Assembly (NCBI GenBank): GCA_037074705.1
Contig: CM073593.1
Location: 17,551,001-17,615,000, forward strand
Source: Zhengitettix transpicula
Taxonomy: Eukaryota > Arthropoda > Insecta > Orthoptera > Tetrigidae
Length of the DNA stretch: 64,000 bases
Direction: 5' to 3'
The notes beneath the pieces were generated by a model. The model saw only the letters and a program-made list of their open reading frames with translations, searched no databases and was not told the origin of the DNA. This document shows positions 10,861-20,445 of this stretch, piece after piece (positions within the stretch are counted from its first letter, which is position 1; each line of letters starts with the position of its first letter). The position numbers were made by a program, and so were the translations under genes.

Positions 10861-12495
10861 GCAATTAATCAAATTTGAAAAATATAGAAAAATATTCTAA
10901 CGTATTTTTAATCTTACGATACCAAGTATACTTTTTAAAAATATTTCATGGATATTTTATCATAAAACGTGTGATTCTCATTGGGACTATTTATCCACCT
11001 ATCGTGCAACGAGTTCCAAATGTTTAGGTTGGTTTCTGATAATTGTTATCTCTAAACGTCGCCAATTAATCTACATATTATAATTTATAATTTTTATCGT
11101 ATAAAAGTCAAAGGATTAAGTTTCATAGTTTTTAAGGAATCTCAGTGAATACACGAGTGGCTGAATGAGTCGTAGTCGTAAAAGTAACTGAGTTAATGCG
11201 GAATTGAGTCGTTACAACCTACTCCGGAGGATTCATTACAGTATAGTACTCTTTTATATCTCCACAAGTGCATCCTTTAATCTACCACCCGAAAACTTAA
11301 TTACGTATGTTAACTTTGTAGTTATCAGAGGAAAAATATAAATTTTTATTCGGTACTCTAATTTGAACCAATAGGTGAAATTATTTTGAATCATATGCCA
11401 AAACTAGTTTCATATTATTTATGCAGAAAAACAGGTAACTAATATGATTTAAAGGTTAAATTCCATATAACATTTATATACTACCACACAACACAAACAC
11501 GATTTCCAGCAACGTTAAGATTATACCAAGGATCAGACTCAAATATAAACTAATTTAACTATTAAGAGACTCTTAATAGAAATATGAAGAGATTATTTTG
11601 AAAATAATCACTATTGCAGAAACTTTTGCTAAGAAAAAAAACAGATCAGTGTGGAAATACCCAACTTCACCAACACCAAATAGCGAAGGATATATTGTTA
11701 TATTGGTCAAACTAAGCGACCCTTAAATTGGTATAACATGACACAAAATTAACTTTAAAAGTAATATTAAAAAGTGTCCCAGAAAATTTAAACTCGTCTA
11801 CTACAAATTCGATTGGTTTAATATTAAAATTATATATGAAGTAAATAAATATTTTTCAAAAACACAATCAATGTAAAAATAGATAATTATTAAAAATTAT
11901 ATTATAAAAAAATAGATAATTATTATTAAAGTGTATGAGGTAATTGTTTTGTAATAAAACAAGTCTAACTCGTATAAATATTATTATTTCATTGTAATAA
12001 GTTATATAAAAAAATTTTCTTTGTCTGTTAATTTCTAGGAATTGTGTTTCTTAAAATTCATTGTTATACCTTATTACGATTATAACTGACATGGAAACCA
12101 AACCGTGTATCATAAATTTAAGTAAAAATTCTTTGCGATATTATTAAATATCTTTTGACTTCTCCTTTATTAAAGATTTAGACATATTCAGTCATCAAAT
12201 TGTAAGTTTGAATTTATTTAATTTGATTTAATACAACTAATTATCTGAACACACTTTAAATTTATTTCCTCTAACTTTGACAATATAAAAACTCAACATA
12301 CTTGAAGAAGATTTTCCAAAAAAAATCATAATTACGGGGAAACCTTTTTCTCCTATTATTATGTTCACATGTTAAAGTCCCAAATAAGAGACTAAACATA
12401 GTATTTTAATATTAGTATTCAGTAAATATTTGATGTAAAACTTGTTTTGACTATGTACCATTATATATTTTTAAAAAAATCTGATCTGTGAAGGT
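10861..12495. other. Unassigned AT-rich DNA
   Basis: No gene or repeat family recognised. Confidence 0.4.
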
Positions 12496-12738
12496 TGTAC
12501 AAGCTCCTACACCAGCAACTATAACTGAAGCATACTATGAAATTGAACTAAACATTATCCAAGACTATTCATCGCAAATATGATGAGATACTGCAAGGCA
12601 GTAACATCGTGATTGTTGTTGCAGAACATCTCGCACAAACCAATGTAAAGTGTGTGTCTGTTTCACCTCTATAGTCAACATTTAGCAACATGTGATTTCT
12701 TTCTATTCGGAGAATGCACACCGGTTGCTTTTTTCATA
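12496..12738 (+). pseudogene. mariner-like transposase relic (C-terminal catalytic part)
   Basis: Conceptual translation in broken frames gives PATITEAYYE, then VAEHLAQTNVK, then LYSQHLATCDFFLFG. The last matches the conserved mariner block YSPDLAPCDFFLFP that carries the third catalytic acid, here with P-to-Q and D-to-H changes just before the conserved CDFFLF. Several frameshifts and stops make it dead. No TIRs were identified. Rep-B begins 20 bases downstream. Confidence 0.55.
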
Positions 12739-12757
12739 TACTTGAGGCAGTGTAACG

Positions 12758-13083
12758 TTGTCTGCTATTACTATTGGAATAGTCGGCCAGCTGCCTTCAA
12801 AACAGGTTAAGACACGGAGAGGGGAATGCTGAGACCCCCACAGAAAACCCCTCTACCGCTATCGGAGGGGCGTGGGACAAGTACCAAATGCCAGACCTAC
12901 CTCATGCAGCTTTTTATACGGTTTTCCCTGTATAAGTTTTAGGCTAATTGCCGGATAAGATCCTTAAATATAGCCCGGGAGCCCTATTTAACCCTTGGCT
13001 ACCTTGGTCTACCTCTCCAAAACCCCCGTTTCACTCATTTTCCTATGCTTTAAGAGGGGAGTGGCCACTATGTGGATTACACT
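12758..13083 (+). mobile_element. Rep-B, plus-strand copy without A-tail
   Basis: Contains AATAGTCGGCCAGCTGCC, GGGACAAGTACCAAATGCC and ATGTGGATTACACT, where most copies read GTGGATTACCCTCATG. It stops at the TA microsatellite and faces the next Rep-B copy, which is inverted. Confidence 0.7.
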
Positions 13084-13091
13084 CTCTCTCT

Positions 13092-13093
13092 CT

Positions 13094-13140
<47 letters not shown>

Positions 13141-13159
13141 ATATATATATATATAATAT

Positions 13160-13200
<41 letters not shown>
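13092..13200. repeat. TA microsatellite
   Basis: About 110 bases of imperfect (TA)n with a few interruptions, lying between two inverted Rep-B copies. Confidence 0.9.
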
Positions 13201-13203
<3 letters not shown>

Positions 13204-13232
13204 GATAGGCTACATATATATAGCCTATCTAC
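13201..13232. repeat. Near-perfect 32-bp palindrome
   Basis: GTAGATAGGCTA in inverted arms around an AT centre. It sits at the edge of the TA tract and resembles the alternative Rep-B end ACTATACATAGGGTGTCTAC at 47110. Confidence 0.7.
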
Positions 13233-13321
13233 ACCTTTTTCTTCTTGAAATCTATGAAGGTGATTTCACATAATCCGTAAAAACAATTGTTTCTCGGATA
13301 CCTTCGAAGACTTTAATATTT

Positions 13322-13850
13322 TTTTTTAGGGCAACAGGCTACATGAGGGTAATCTACGTTGGGCAACTCCCCTTTAATAGCGTAGGAAGGGATTTGAAAG
13401 GGGGATGCGGAAGGGTAGAGGAAGGTAGCCAAGGGCTAAATAGAGCCCCCAGGCTATATTTTAAGGATCCTACCAGGCATTCGCCTAAAGAAATGCAGGG
13501 AAAACCCTAGCAAAACCTGCATCAGGTAGGTCGGGCATTGGGTACTTGTCCCACGCCCTTCAGATAGCGGGAGGGGAGATTGCTGTGGGGACGCAGCATT
13601 CCCTTCTCCGTGCCTCGACCAGTTTAGGAGGCAGCTGGCCGACTATTCAAATGGGAATAAAGAACAACTCTTACCGTATGCCCAAGGTCTGTGACCCCGG
13701 AGCATACACCTCTCAAAACAGGCCGAGGTGCCTCGGCTTGTGGGAACCTTAGTTCAAAAACGGAGAGGAAATGGCTTCCCCAAAGGTAGCCCCTTCGTAT
13801 CTCTCCTACAAGGTTTTGCCTGCGAAAAATCGAAAACTGTCCGCTACATC
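13322..13850 (-). mobile_element. Rep-B, nearly full-length minus-strand copy
   Basis: T-run at 13319-13328 (A-tail on the minus strand), then the complete series of Rep-B blocks up to the TACAAGGTTTTGCCTGCGA region. It is inverted relative to 12758-13083, so the pair could form a large hairpin around the TA tract. Confidence 0.75.
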
Positions 13851-14889
13851 GTAGAAAAATTAGAGAATTTGTACTTTTAAGTTTTCTTTCGTTAATTACT
13901 TTCATTAATTGGTAAATTACATTATAATGTGTATGCAAAATTTGACATGTTTCCACGTCACGGCAGAAACACTGTCATCAATTTTAATTAAAAAATTAAT
14001 TAGTTATCGATATAAAATAAATTTTCTTGGCTTTTCAAAATTGGGATTTAAATTATCCAGTAAATTATTTTAGATCCAAAGTGTATAATTTAGAATAATA
14101 AATGGTAATTTTTATATACTTATGTGCGTTCGTGAATATGACAAAATGTTCTCTAACGAAAACCACTCCAGCACGTGAACTGATAGTATTTACGAGATGA
14201 CCGAATTAAAATTATATTTAAACTCTATTGCAGAAGTGTTCTCAGGTATTATTCCATTTAAGTTTTCGCTTACACAATGGCGGCAGTCCTATCTGATGTG
14301 GGTAGTGTCTCCAGAGACGTCATTACTGTTTCACAATGCGTCAGAAAGTTAGTCATACGGAAAAGGGTCAATTGTATGCCTAGCCTCCGTTAAATGAGAA
14401 ATGTGACAGAATCACAGAGCTGAGACCATATTTGGGTTAGTACGCGTATTTCCGCATAACTTCTGTTGAGAGGAATTACTACCTGGGCGTTATGGCACCT
14501 CAATGCTAATTCGAGAATAGTCTTCCCACAAGGACCATAGTGAGTTGTGAGGTGCATACAATCGACATTGTAAATTCTAGTATCTTTCTCCTTATTTTTA
14601 GAGTAACACTCTACATGTGACTATTGAGATCCTTGGACAGCGAGAGACTGTCAACTTCCATGACACAATTCGGGTATTTTTGAAGTAGAACGTGATCAGG
14701 TCTGCAGCCGAACAGCTGAATTAAGTTGTTGTGCGTTTAAAGAAGAAGGTATCGACCAGAATGGCAAGATTCAACAGGGCCAAAAACGAATTACTTAGGG
14801 TTCACCTCAGGAGCATGATCAACAATCCTGAAGCTAATGAATGCAGGAATCTACCAGAAGAAGAGAAACGATACATACCCAAGACAGCT
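13851..14889. other. Unassigned DNA
   Basis: Mostly AT-rich. At 14275-14325 there is CAATGGCGGCAG and, 35 bases on, GACGTCAT. A short lysine- and arginine-rich frame at 14731-14919 has no recognisable family but may be upstream LINE sequence, as it runs into the next feature. Confidence 0.35.
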
Positions 14890-15225
14890 TCCAGAGGAAC
14901 ACAAGTGGTTTTTTCTTGAATAACAACGACCCATAGCTTATTAACTCGTAACTATCTATTTTCCAGCACCCCGAAACCAACATGTCTGCTCTGCAGAACT
15001 CAGCTCATGACGAACCACATCTTTCAGCGCTGCCCTGCATACACAGAATCGTGCAGGATGGCGACTTATCACCCACCAGAAATTTGAAGATTTTATCCAG
15101 TTTTTGGAGACACAAATCTACTGAACCTAATTTAATTATGTTGTAACCATCTATGTGATTCAGTTAATGCCATTGTACAGTCTGCAATGACTATTGTCAA
15201 AGCGACTATGAACAGTAAAAATAAA
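14890..15225 (+). pseudogene. LINE 3' end with C-terminal zinc-knuckle motif
   Basis: A frame at about 14925-15085 reads HSLLTRNYLF and CLLCRTQLMTNHIFQRCP. This is the C-x2-C-x7-H-x4-C signature at the C-terminus of Jockey/I-type LINE ORF2 proteins, preceded by the usual RLR.GH..L(T)..YL-like stretch. It is followed by a 3' region ending GTAAAAATAAATATGG. The upstream reverse transcriptase is missing, so this is a 5'-truncated dead copy. A minus-strand copy of the same 3' region lies at 16370-16570. Confidence 0.6.
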
Positions 15226-15239
15226 TATGGTGTCGGTTC

Positions 15240-15480
15240 ATTTATCTTCTAGTAGCCATACAAATATTATCTCCTAGCGATCTCATCAGGTTCAAGTTTA
15301 ATTTTTTTTGATAGGTCAATCTCTGCTGACTACCGTTTTTTTAGGCCAAGGCAGTCTGCAGTCTATCCATCAATTTTTTTTTAAAAAAACTTTACATTGA
15401 TGAGGTCGCCAAATAAGCGACTAACCGTTGTTTAATTTTCCATTCATAAAATATTTTTTCTGACTTAAAATTGTCTATTT
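15240..15480. mobile_element. Penelope-type foldback with two decayed hammerhead cores
   Basis: The left side carries a minus-strand CTGATGAGATCGC (core at 15289-15283) whose 3' half is lost. The right side carries a plus-strand TTGATGA (15397-15403), perfect stem II GTCGC/GCGAC, then TAACCGTTGTTTAATTTTCC and AAATATTTTTTCTGACTT. The latter matches the flank of the hammerheads at 40237-40660. The inverted arrangement is the same as in that element. Confidence 0.55.
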
Positions 15481-15834
15481 ATTTATTAGTTTTATCAATA
15501 AACAGAAATATATTTATATGTATCATTATTAATTTTTGGATTTTTAGTTACACGTTCCGTGAATTTTCTTCTTGGAGTTGAGCTCCTGGAGGCGTTGGTT
15601 GATCTGGATCCTACGGTATGGAGTTGGTGCATCGGTTCCCGGTCCCAGCCTGTTTCCTGAGCGGTACCAGAACATTGAGGTGCTGACAGATGTGTCTTCA
15701 TTCTTTTTGGATGTGAGCTGTGCGACGAATGCAAAGGGAGTGAGTTACATGGACATTTATTTAAAAAAAACGTTAGATCAATACATTTTTAAAATAACTC
15801 TGTGAAATTTCTTCATTTACCCATTTATACACCG
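15481..15834. other. Unassigned DNA
   Basis: Overlapping short frames on both strands at 15495-15805, in a less AT-rich patch, show no recognisable family. Confidence 0.35.
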
Positions 15835-15985
15835 TACTTTAAATAATATGAATAAAAAAGATAGCCAATACAGACAAAAAAGATAATATAAATACCACAC
15901 GTTTCTTGGATCCTTGTACCTTTCGTCAGGTGCTAAGAAGAGCCTAAAGAAACACAAGTGAACTGCTCAGTTGACATCACAAAAA
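15835..15985 (+). mobile_element. Rep-C inverted-repeat MITE, one arm plus centre
   Basis: Contains AAGATAGCCAATACAGAC, AATATAAATACCACAC, a GATCCTTG block and the central AGAAGAGCCTA. The second arm is missing. Confidence 0.6.
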
Positions 15986-16369
15986 AAAGAGTTTGGTGTT
16001 AATAGCCAACCTGAATTTTGAACGGAATGAAATATTCTTTGAAACAGTTGCCCAATTGTCCAAAGTAGATAGGAGGCTAATATTCCCAACTAAAGCAAGG
16101 ATGTCCGTTAAATATAGTAATTATAAATTACGAGAATTTCAGGTCATTTCAGAAAAGGAATCTATTTTTTTATATAAACAAATTTCGGAGTATATTATTT
16201 ATAATAAATTGTGGGTGAAATTGATGTGTCGCTATTAAAATTTCTAACTTTACGTAAAATTAGTTGGTCATCTGTTTGAGATAGTGTGACGTAGATTGTG
16301 ACGTAAGTAAACAGATAGTGAATTTTACAGAAAATTTCCATCAAATCTAATTTTTTAAATTATAGTTTA
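15986..16369. other. Unassigned DNA
   Basis: One short frame (15993-16238), no family resemblance. Confidence 0.35.
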
Positions 16370-16570
16370 TAGCCGCTCTGACATAATACCCATGAGCGAC
16401 TATACAATGCCATTAACTAAGTCACATACATGGTTACAACATAATTAAATTAGGTTAAGTAGATTTCTGTTTCCCAAAACTGGATAAGTCGTTCCAATTT
16501 CTGGTGGTAGATAAGTAAGTCGCCATCCTTCAGGTTGAAAGAACAGTCAGTGTGACGCATGAATGCAGAG
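16370..16570 (-). pseudogene. LINE 3' end, minus strand, same family as 14890-15225
   Basis: Minus-strand sequence matches 15055-15215: GGATGGCGACTTA, CACCAGAAATT, ACCTAATTTAATTATGTTGT, GGTTACAAC-type blocks and an ATTGTA(C/T)AGTC block. The frame around it (down to 16450) encodes KDGDLLIYHQKLERLIQFWE, comparable to the end of the plus-strand copy. It is a truncated, dead tail. Confidence 0.5.
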
Positions 16571-17313
16571 ACTGGAAACGTTGCTACTTTATTATTGTCG
16601 GAATAGCGTATGTGCTGCTGAAAACTTTGGCGGAAACATTCAGAGTGTTTTAGGAGCCTGACCAGCGTGGTCATGGCGTGTGAGTCTAATTTTGGAGACG
16701 AGCCGAGGATTCTCGTGACTAAATAATTAGGAATTCAGCAAAGTCTACGGTGAATAATGGCTAAAAATATCACATTTGGCATTAACGTACTTCTACAGTA
16801 AATCTGTGTGACAATAAGTAGGAGGACGTAAAGTTCGTGAACAGTTAGTTATTAGAGGGTCGCCGGAATTTAGTGATGTGAAACAATATAATAATCAGTG
16901 TTATGGCCGGTTGATTAAATATTTTCTTTAAAAGTAAATAATTGTGAAGTGCACATACATACATACGGTACCAGAGCAGCTCTGAATAAATTTGTATGCA
17001 GAAATTTTATATTATAAACTTTTGTATAAATATAAATTAACGTCAGATTTCTCTCAATTTGTTAGATTTTTTGTATAATATGTTATTGTAGATTTAATTA
17101 GTATTATTTATATAATTCCTTTGGTTCTAATTTCAAATCACTAACATTGTTAGATGCCCTGTAAGCAGCCTGAAGTTTTGAGTCTCATTAAAAGCTGTGG
17201 CATTTTTTTAAAAAATATTGTATAAAATTTGTTTCTTTATGTTTAAAAAATTTGTTTAATTCAAGGATAAATCATATAAATTATCGTTTCGTTTTAAAAC
17301 TCGTTTTCTACTT
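16571..17313. other. Unassigned AT-rich DNA
   Basis: Only a CGGTACCAGAGCAG block near 16966 stands out. It could belong to an LTR upstream of the PBS-like array, but I cannot define it. Confidence 0.35.
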
Positions 17314-17445
17314 AAATTGGTCGCAACGTTTTGCTTATATATTTAATTTTCATTAATTTGTCTACTACATAATTTGACACCAACGTTTGGGCTATAATTT
17401 CCCTTTTAATTTTTATACCACATAATTTGGCTCTAACGTGGTGGC
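17314..17445 (+). repeat. Second PBS-like tandem array, three units
   Basis: Units near 17315, 17370 and 17424 (period about 54) read AATTGGTCGCAACG, AATTTGACACCAACGTTTGGGC and AATTTGGCTCTAACGTGGTG. All resemble an LTR end followed by TGGCGCCAACG-type primer-binding sequence. The spacers differ from LTR-L, so this looks like a different element with the same odd tandem layout. Confidence 0.45.
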
Positions 17446-17475
17446 ATTTTTATTATTATATGATTTTGAATATTA

Positions 17476-17479
<4 letters not shown>

Positions 17480-17513
<34 letters not shown>
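17480..17513. repeat. AT microsatellite
   Basis: Pure (AT)n of about 34 bases. It creates a YIYIYI stretch in a minus-strand frame that should not be read as protein. Confidence 0.9.
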
Positions 17514-17518
<5 letters not shown>

Positions 17519-18639
17519 TGCTAAATGTTGTATAATTGTGTATGTAATACCAGCAACGAAGTGCATCGTGTTGGTGTTGTGAACCAGTCTTGTCGTGTCT
17601 ATTGCAGATCTAAAAAGAGAACACTGTTTACAATTCACCCACTTAAATGATTTTCCTTGAAACACTTTGTTTAGTGTGGCATATCCTTGCAGACAACACC
17701 ACACTTCCTCGGGGCAACAGCTGTGAACATAGGTTAGGCCATTGCGGTTTATTTCCATGGCTCCTTGCCCAATAAACTCAAGTGCGAAGTGTTGACTCCT
17801 TCTTTATGACGCTATCAAGTTAGTGAATCATAATACAAAAAAAAGAGTATCTTTACCAAAATACTTAATTTTCTTAAAAAATATGAAGCTTCACGACGTA
17901 AATATCAAAGGAATTTTCACAGTTTATAAAATAATTAAACAGTCATATAATTGTCCTTTATTATCTCGTCAATGTTTTTAGCAATAGTCAGGATGTTTGG
18001 TTTAAATTGCTCTATACATATGAGAATATTACGATTATACACCATTGAAAATGTCTGGTTAGTAATTCATAAGCATCATATATGATTTTTTATTAACATC
18101 GACGCATAAAAGTAGAATTTATAACGTTAATTGGTATCATTTTATTTTGTGAATATTTTCATGTATGTTTTAAGTAATGTGAAAATTCATTTTTTTTGTC
18201 ATATTGGCTTTACTGAGATTTTTCTATATAAAATAATTAAAAATCAACAAGTCATCGATTCATCCTGACGATTACTAAAACATTTGACGAGTTAATAAAG
18301 GTTAATTCGATTGTTTATTGGTTTTTAATTATTTTATAAACTGCCTCAAAAATGCTCAGTAATTTCGGTGTTACAAAAAAAATTTCATATTAATTGAACA
18401 TTTGAAAGATATTCCCTGAATAAAATGATACCTATTAACGATATAAATCCTACTTTTAATTACAAACGAAACGACGTTAATATACAAAAAAAATTATATA
18501 CTCGGAATATATAGGAATACAATTATATGTATAGAACAATTTTAACCAAACTTTGTACACGTGACTGACATTATAGGATGGAGATAATGATGCTGAATAC
18601 CATATTTGAAACGTTTTACACACATCGATCAATTATATA
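17514..18639. other. Unassigned AT-rich DNA
   Basis: Minus-strand frame 17520-17758 is cysteine-containing but unrecognised. Near 18540-18660 there are weak Rep-A-like words (TTTGTACACGTG) that may be a decayed copy. Confidence 0.35.
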
Positions 18640-19045
18640 ATAAATAAAATCTACACCATATGAAAAAATTTGACCAAATATCGTACACGTGTTCCTTTCA
18701 AACCGGAAAAAAACACCGTAGTGGTAAGACACACCTACTAGCCCCAGGAGCGGGGGTGGAAATTTTCTAAACAAGCTGAAACTGTAAAAATTTGCGTCGG
18801 ATAAATATTAATCGGAGTGAATGTTATTGATAGTGTTCCCCCAGATTGTGTGTGTTTGTATAATTTTAAACGTTTTCTGCATGGGAAAGAAGCACTCTTA
18901 CGGGTAGGATTGGAGGGGTGTTCCAAAAAAAAATATAACGCAAAAGCAACCGAGATTGGAGGCGAATCTGCGGTTATGGATGTCGTCGAGTTTAATTATG
19001 ACAACACGGACAACGCTGGGGATCCTGATAGTTACTAATAAAAGG
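18640..19045 (-). mobile_element. Rep-A, single-unit minus-strand copy
   Basis: On the minus strand it starts with a CCCAGCGTTGTCCGTGTTGT block, runs through one unit, and ends with GGAACACGTGTACGAT, AAATTT and TTATTTATTATATAA. The terminal GGAACATACA part is lost. Confidence 0.7.
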
Positions 19046-20317
19046 CGCGGTTGTAACATTTTAAGAGTCGAATCCAAAAAAATAATACGAAGAAATACTA
19101 CCCTTTGTACTCTTAATTCGCTACTTGAAATGCAACCCCGCAATTGAGACGTTTCTTTCTGAGGTCTGTCTACACTCGTGTGATTAATTGGGAAACGAGC
19201 CAACAGGCTTGAGTCTCGGCCAACTCAAGTGACGGGTTTATTTGCACGACATTTGATGCAAATCTGTTTAAACTGTCCAGACAAAGTATCCACGTTTGAG
19301 GTAAACGAAACAGGTAACGTATGAAATGTAAATACTAACAACATGTGATTGATACCATCAGTCATCTAAGTCATTTTGCATTTGAAGCACCGTAAACATT
19401 TTATTTCTCTTCCTATGAATTGCTGCATTTCGGAACTAGTAATATTTACATTATTTGAGAAAAAGTGCGAATTTATCAAACTTACATTTTTATATCCTGA
19501 GTATTCTGCTCCAGTTCGCTAACGTGATTGAAATACATAATAGCTTTATAATTGTGGCTAATCTTCTGAAGCTTTAATGTCTTCAAAAAAATTTTTGCGT
19601 AATTTCTGGATAATATCCTTTATTCTAAGACCCCTTTAGAAAGAATTACCCACTGTTGATTCTTAATTTGGGACATATTTGGAAGTAAAGTTTGAGCATT
19701 CAACCCTTACAATTCCTAAGAAACCAAATCAACTATCCCTGAAAAAAATGAGGTTCTTTCCTTCAACAAATCCTCTTACACAAAATGTTTTTGTACTTCT
19801 CAGTACCAATGTACCAATGTGACGTCATCGCGACCTGTTACGTCATACAATATGGCGGCACTTTACAGCTTCGGAAGACATACAGTTTCTGTTACTTATT
19901 GTTTACTAGTTTTACCTAAATGTGCGTATACACGGAACCGATCGCAAAGGTGCCAAACGAACGGTTTCTAAGCGGCGTACCTGACTGTTTTTTTCTGAAG
20001 GCTTCAGACGCCATCGTATATTTAAATTTGTGTCCTAGTGTTTTTTCCTCTGTTTTTAATTAAATTATGTAGCGATAAGAGAAAAGTAGAATAGAAAATA
20101 CCAGGAAGGAGTCTCGTATTTATATTTAACTATCGACCTCATTTTAAAGTTCCATAAACTTTGGTCGTTGGAACCGATGAATTTCGAATGTCAATATTTC
20201 AATGAATTTTTTTAGAAGAACCGTAAAAATATTGACATTTTGTATTATTATAAATTTGAGTACGGGGGGCTCTCGGAATTTTATTTAGTCTAAAGATTGT
20301 TATACATCAACAGGAAC
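19046..20317. other. Unassigned DNA
   Basis: A promoter-like cluster TGACGTCA (19820-19827), TTACGTCA and ATGGCGGCA lies within 45 bases. A 13-bp hairpin AATGTCAATATTT / AAATATTGACATT spans about 20188-20240. No gene seen. Confidence 0.35.
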
Positions 20318-20445
20318 GATAAACTACAGTCCGGGGCCCCCTCGTTAACCCTTGACTACTATCCTATTCCCTTCCGCATCCCCTCTTTAAAATTCCTTAC
20401 CTTTGCCACTATGTGGATTATCCTCATGCAACCTGTTTCCCCCAA
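20318..20445 (+). mobile_element. Rep-B 3' fragment
   Basis: Only the last ~125 bases: GGGGCCCCCTCGTTAACCCT, CACTATGTGGATTATCCTCA, CAACCTGTTTCCCCC, without a clear A-run. Confidence 0.65.

Noticed and set aside
13081..13208. Frame ending in a long YIYIYN stretch
   Set aside because: Translation of a TA microsatellite.
17456..17758. 100-codon minus-strand frame
   Set aside because: Its last quarter is the AT microsatellite. The rest has no recognisable domain and no supporting signals.
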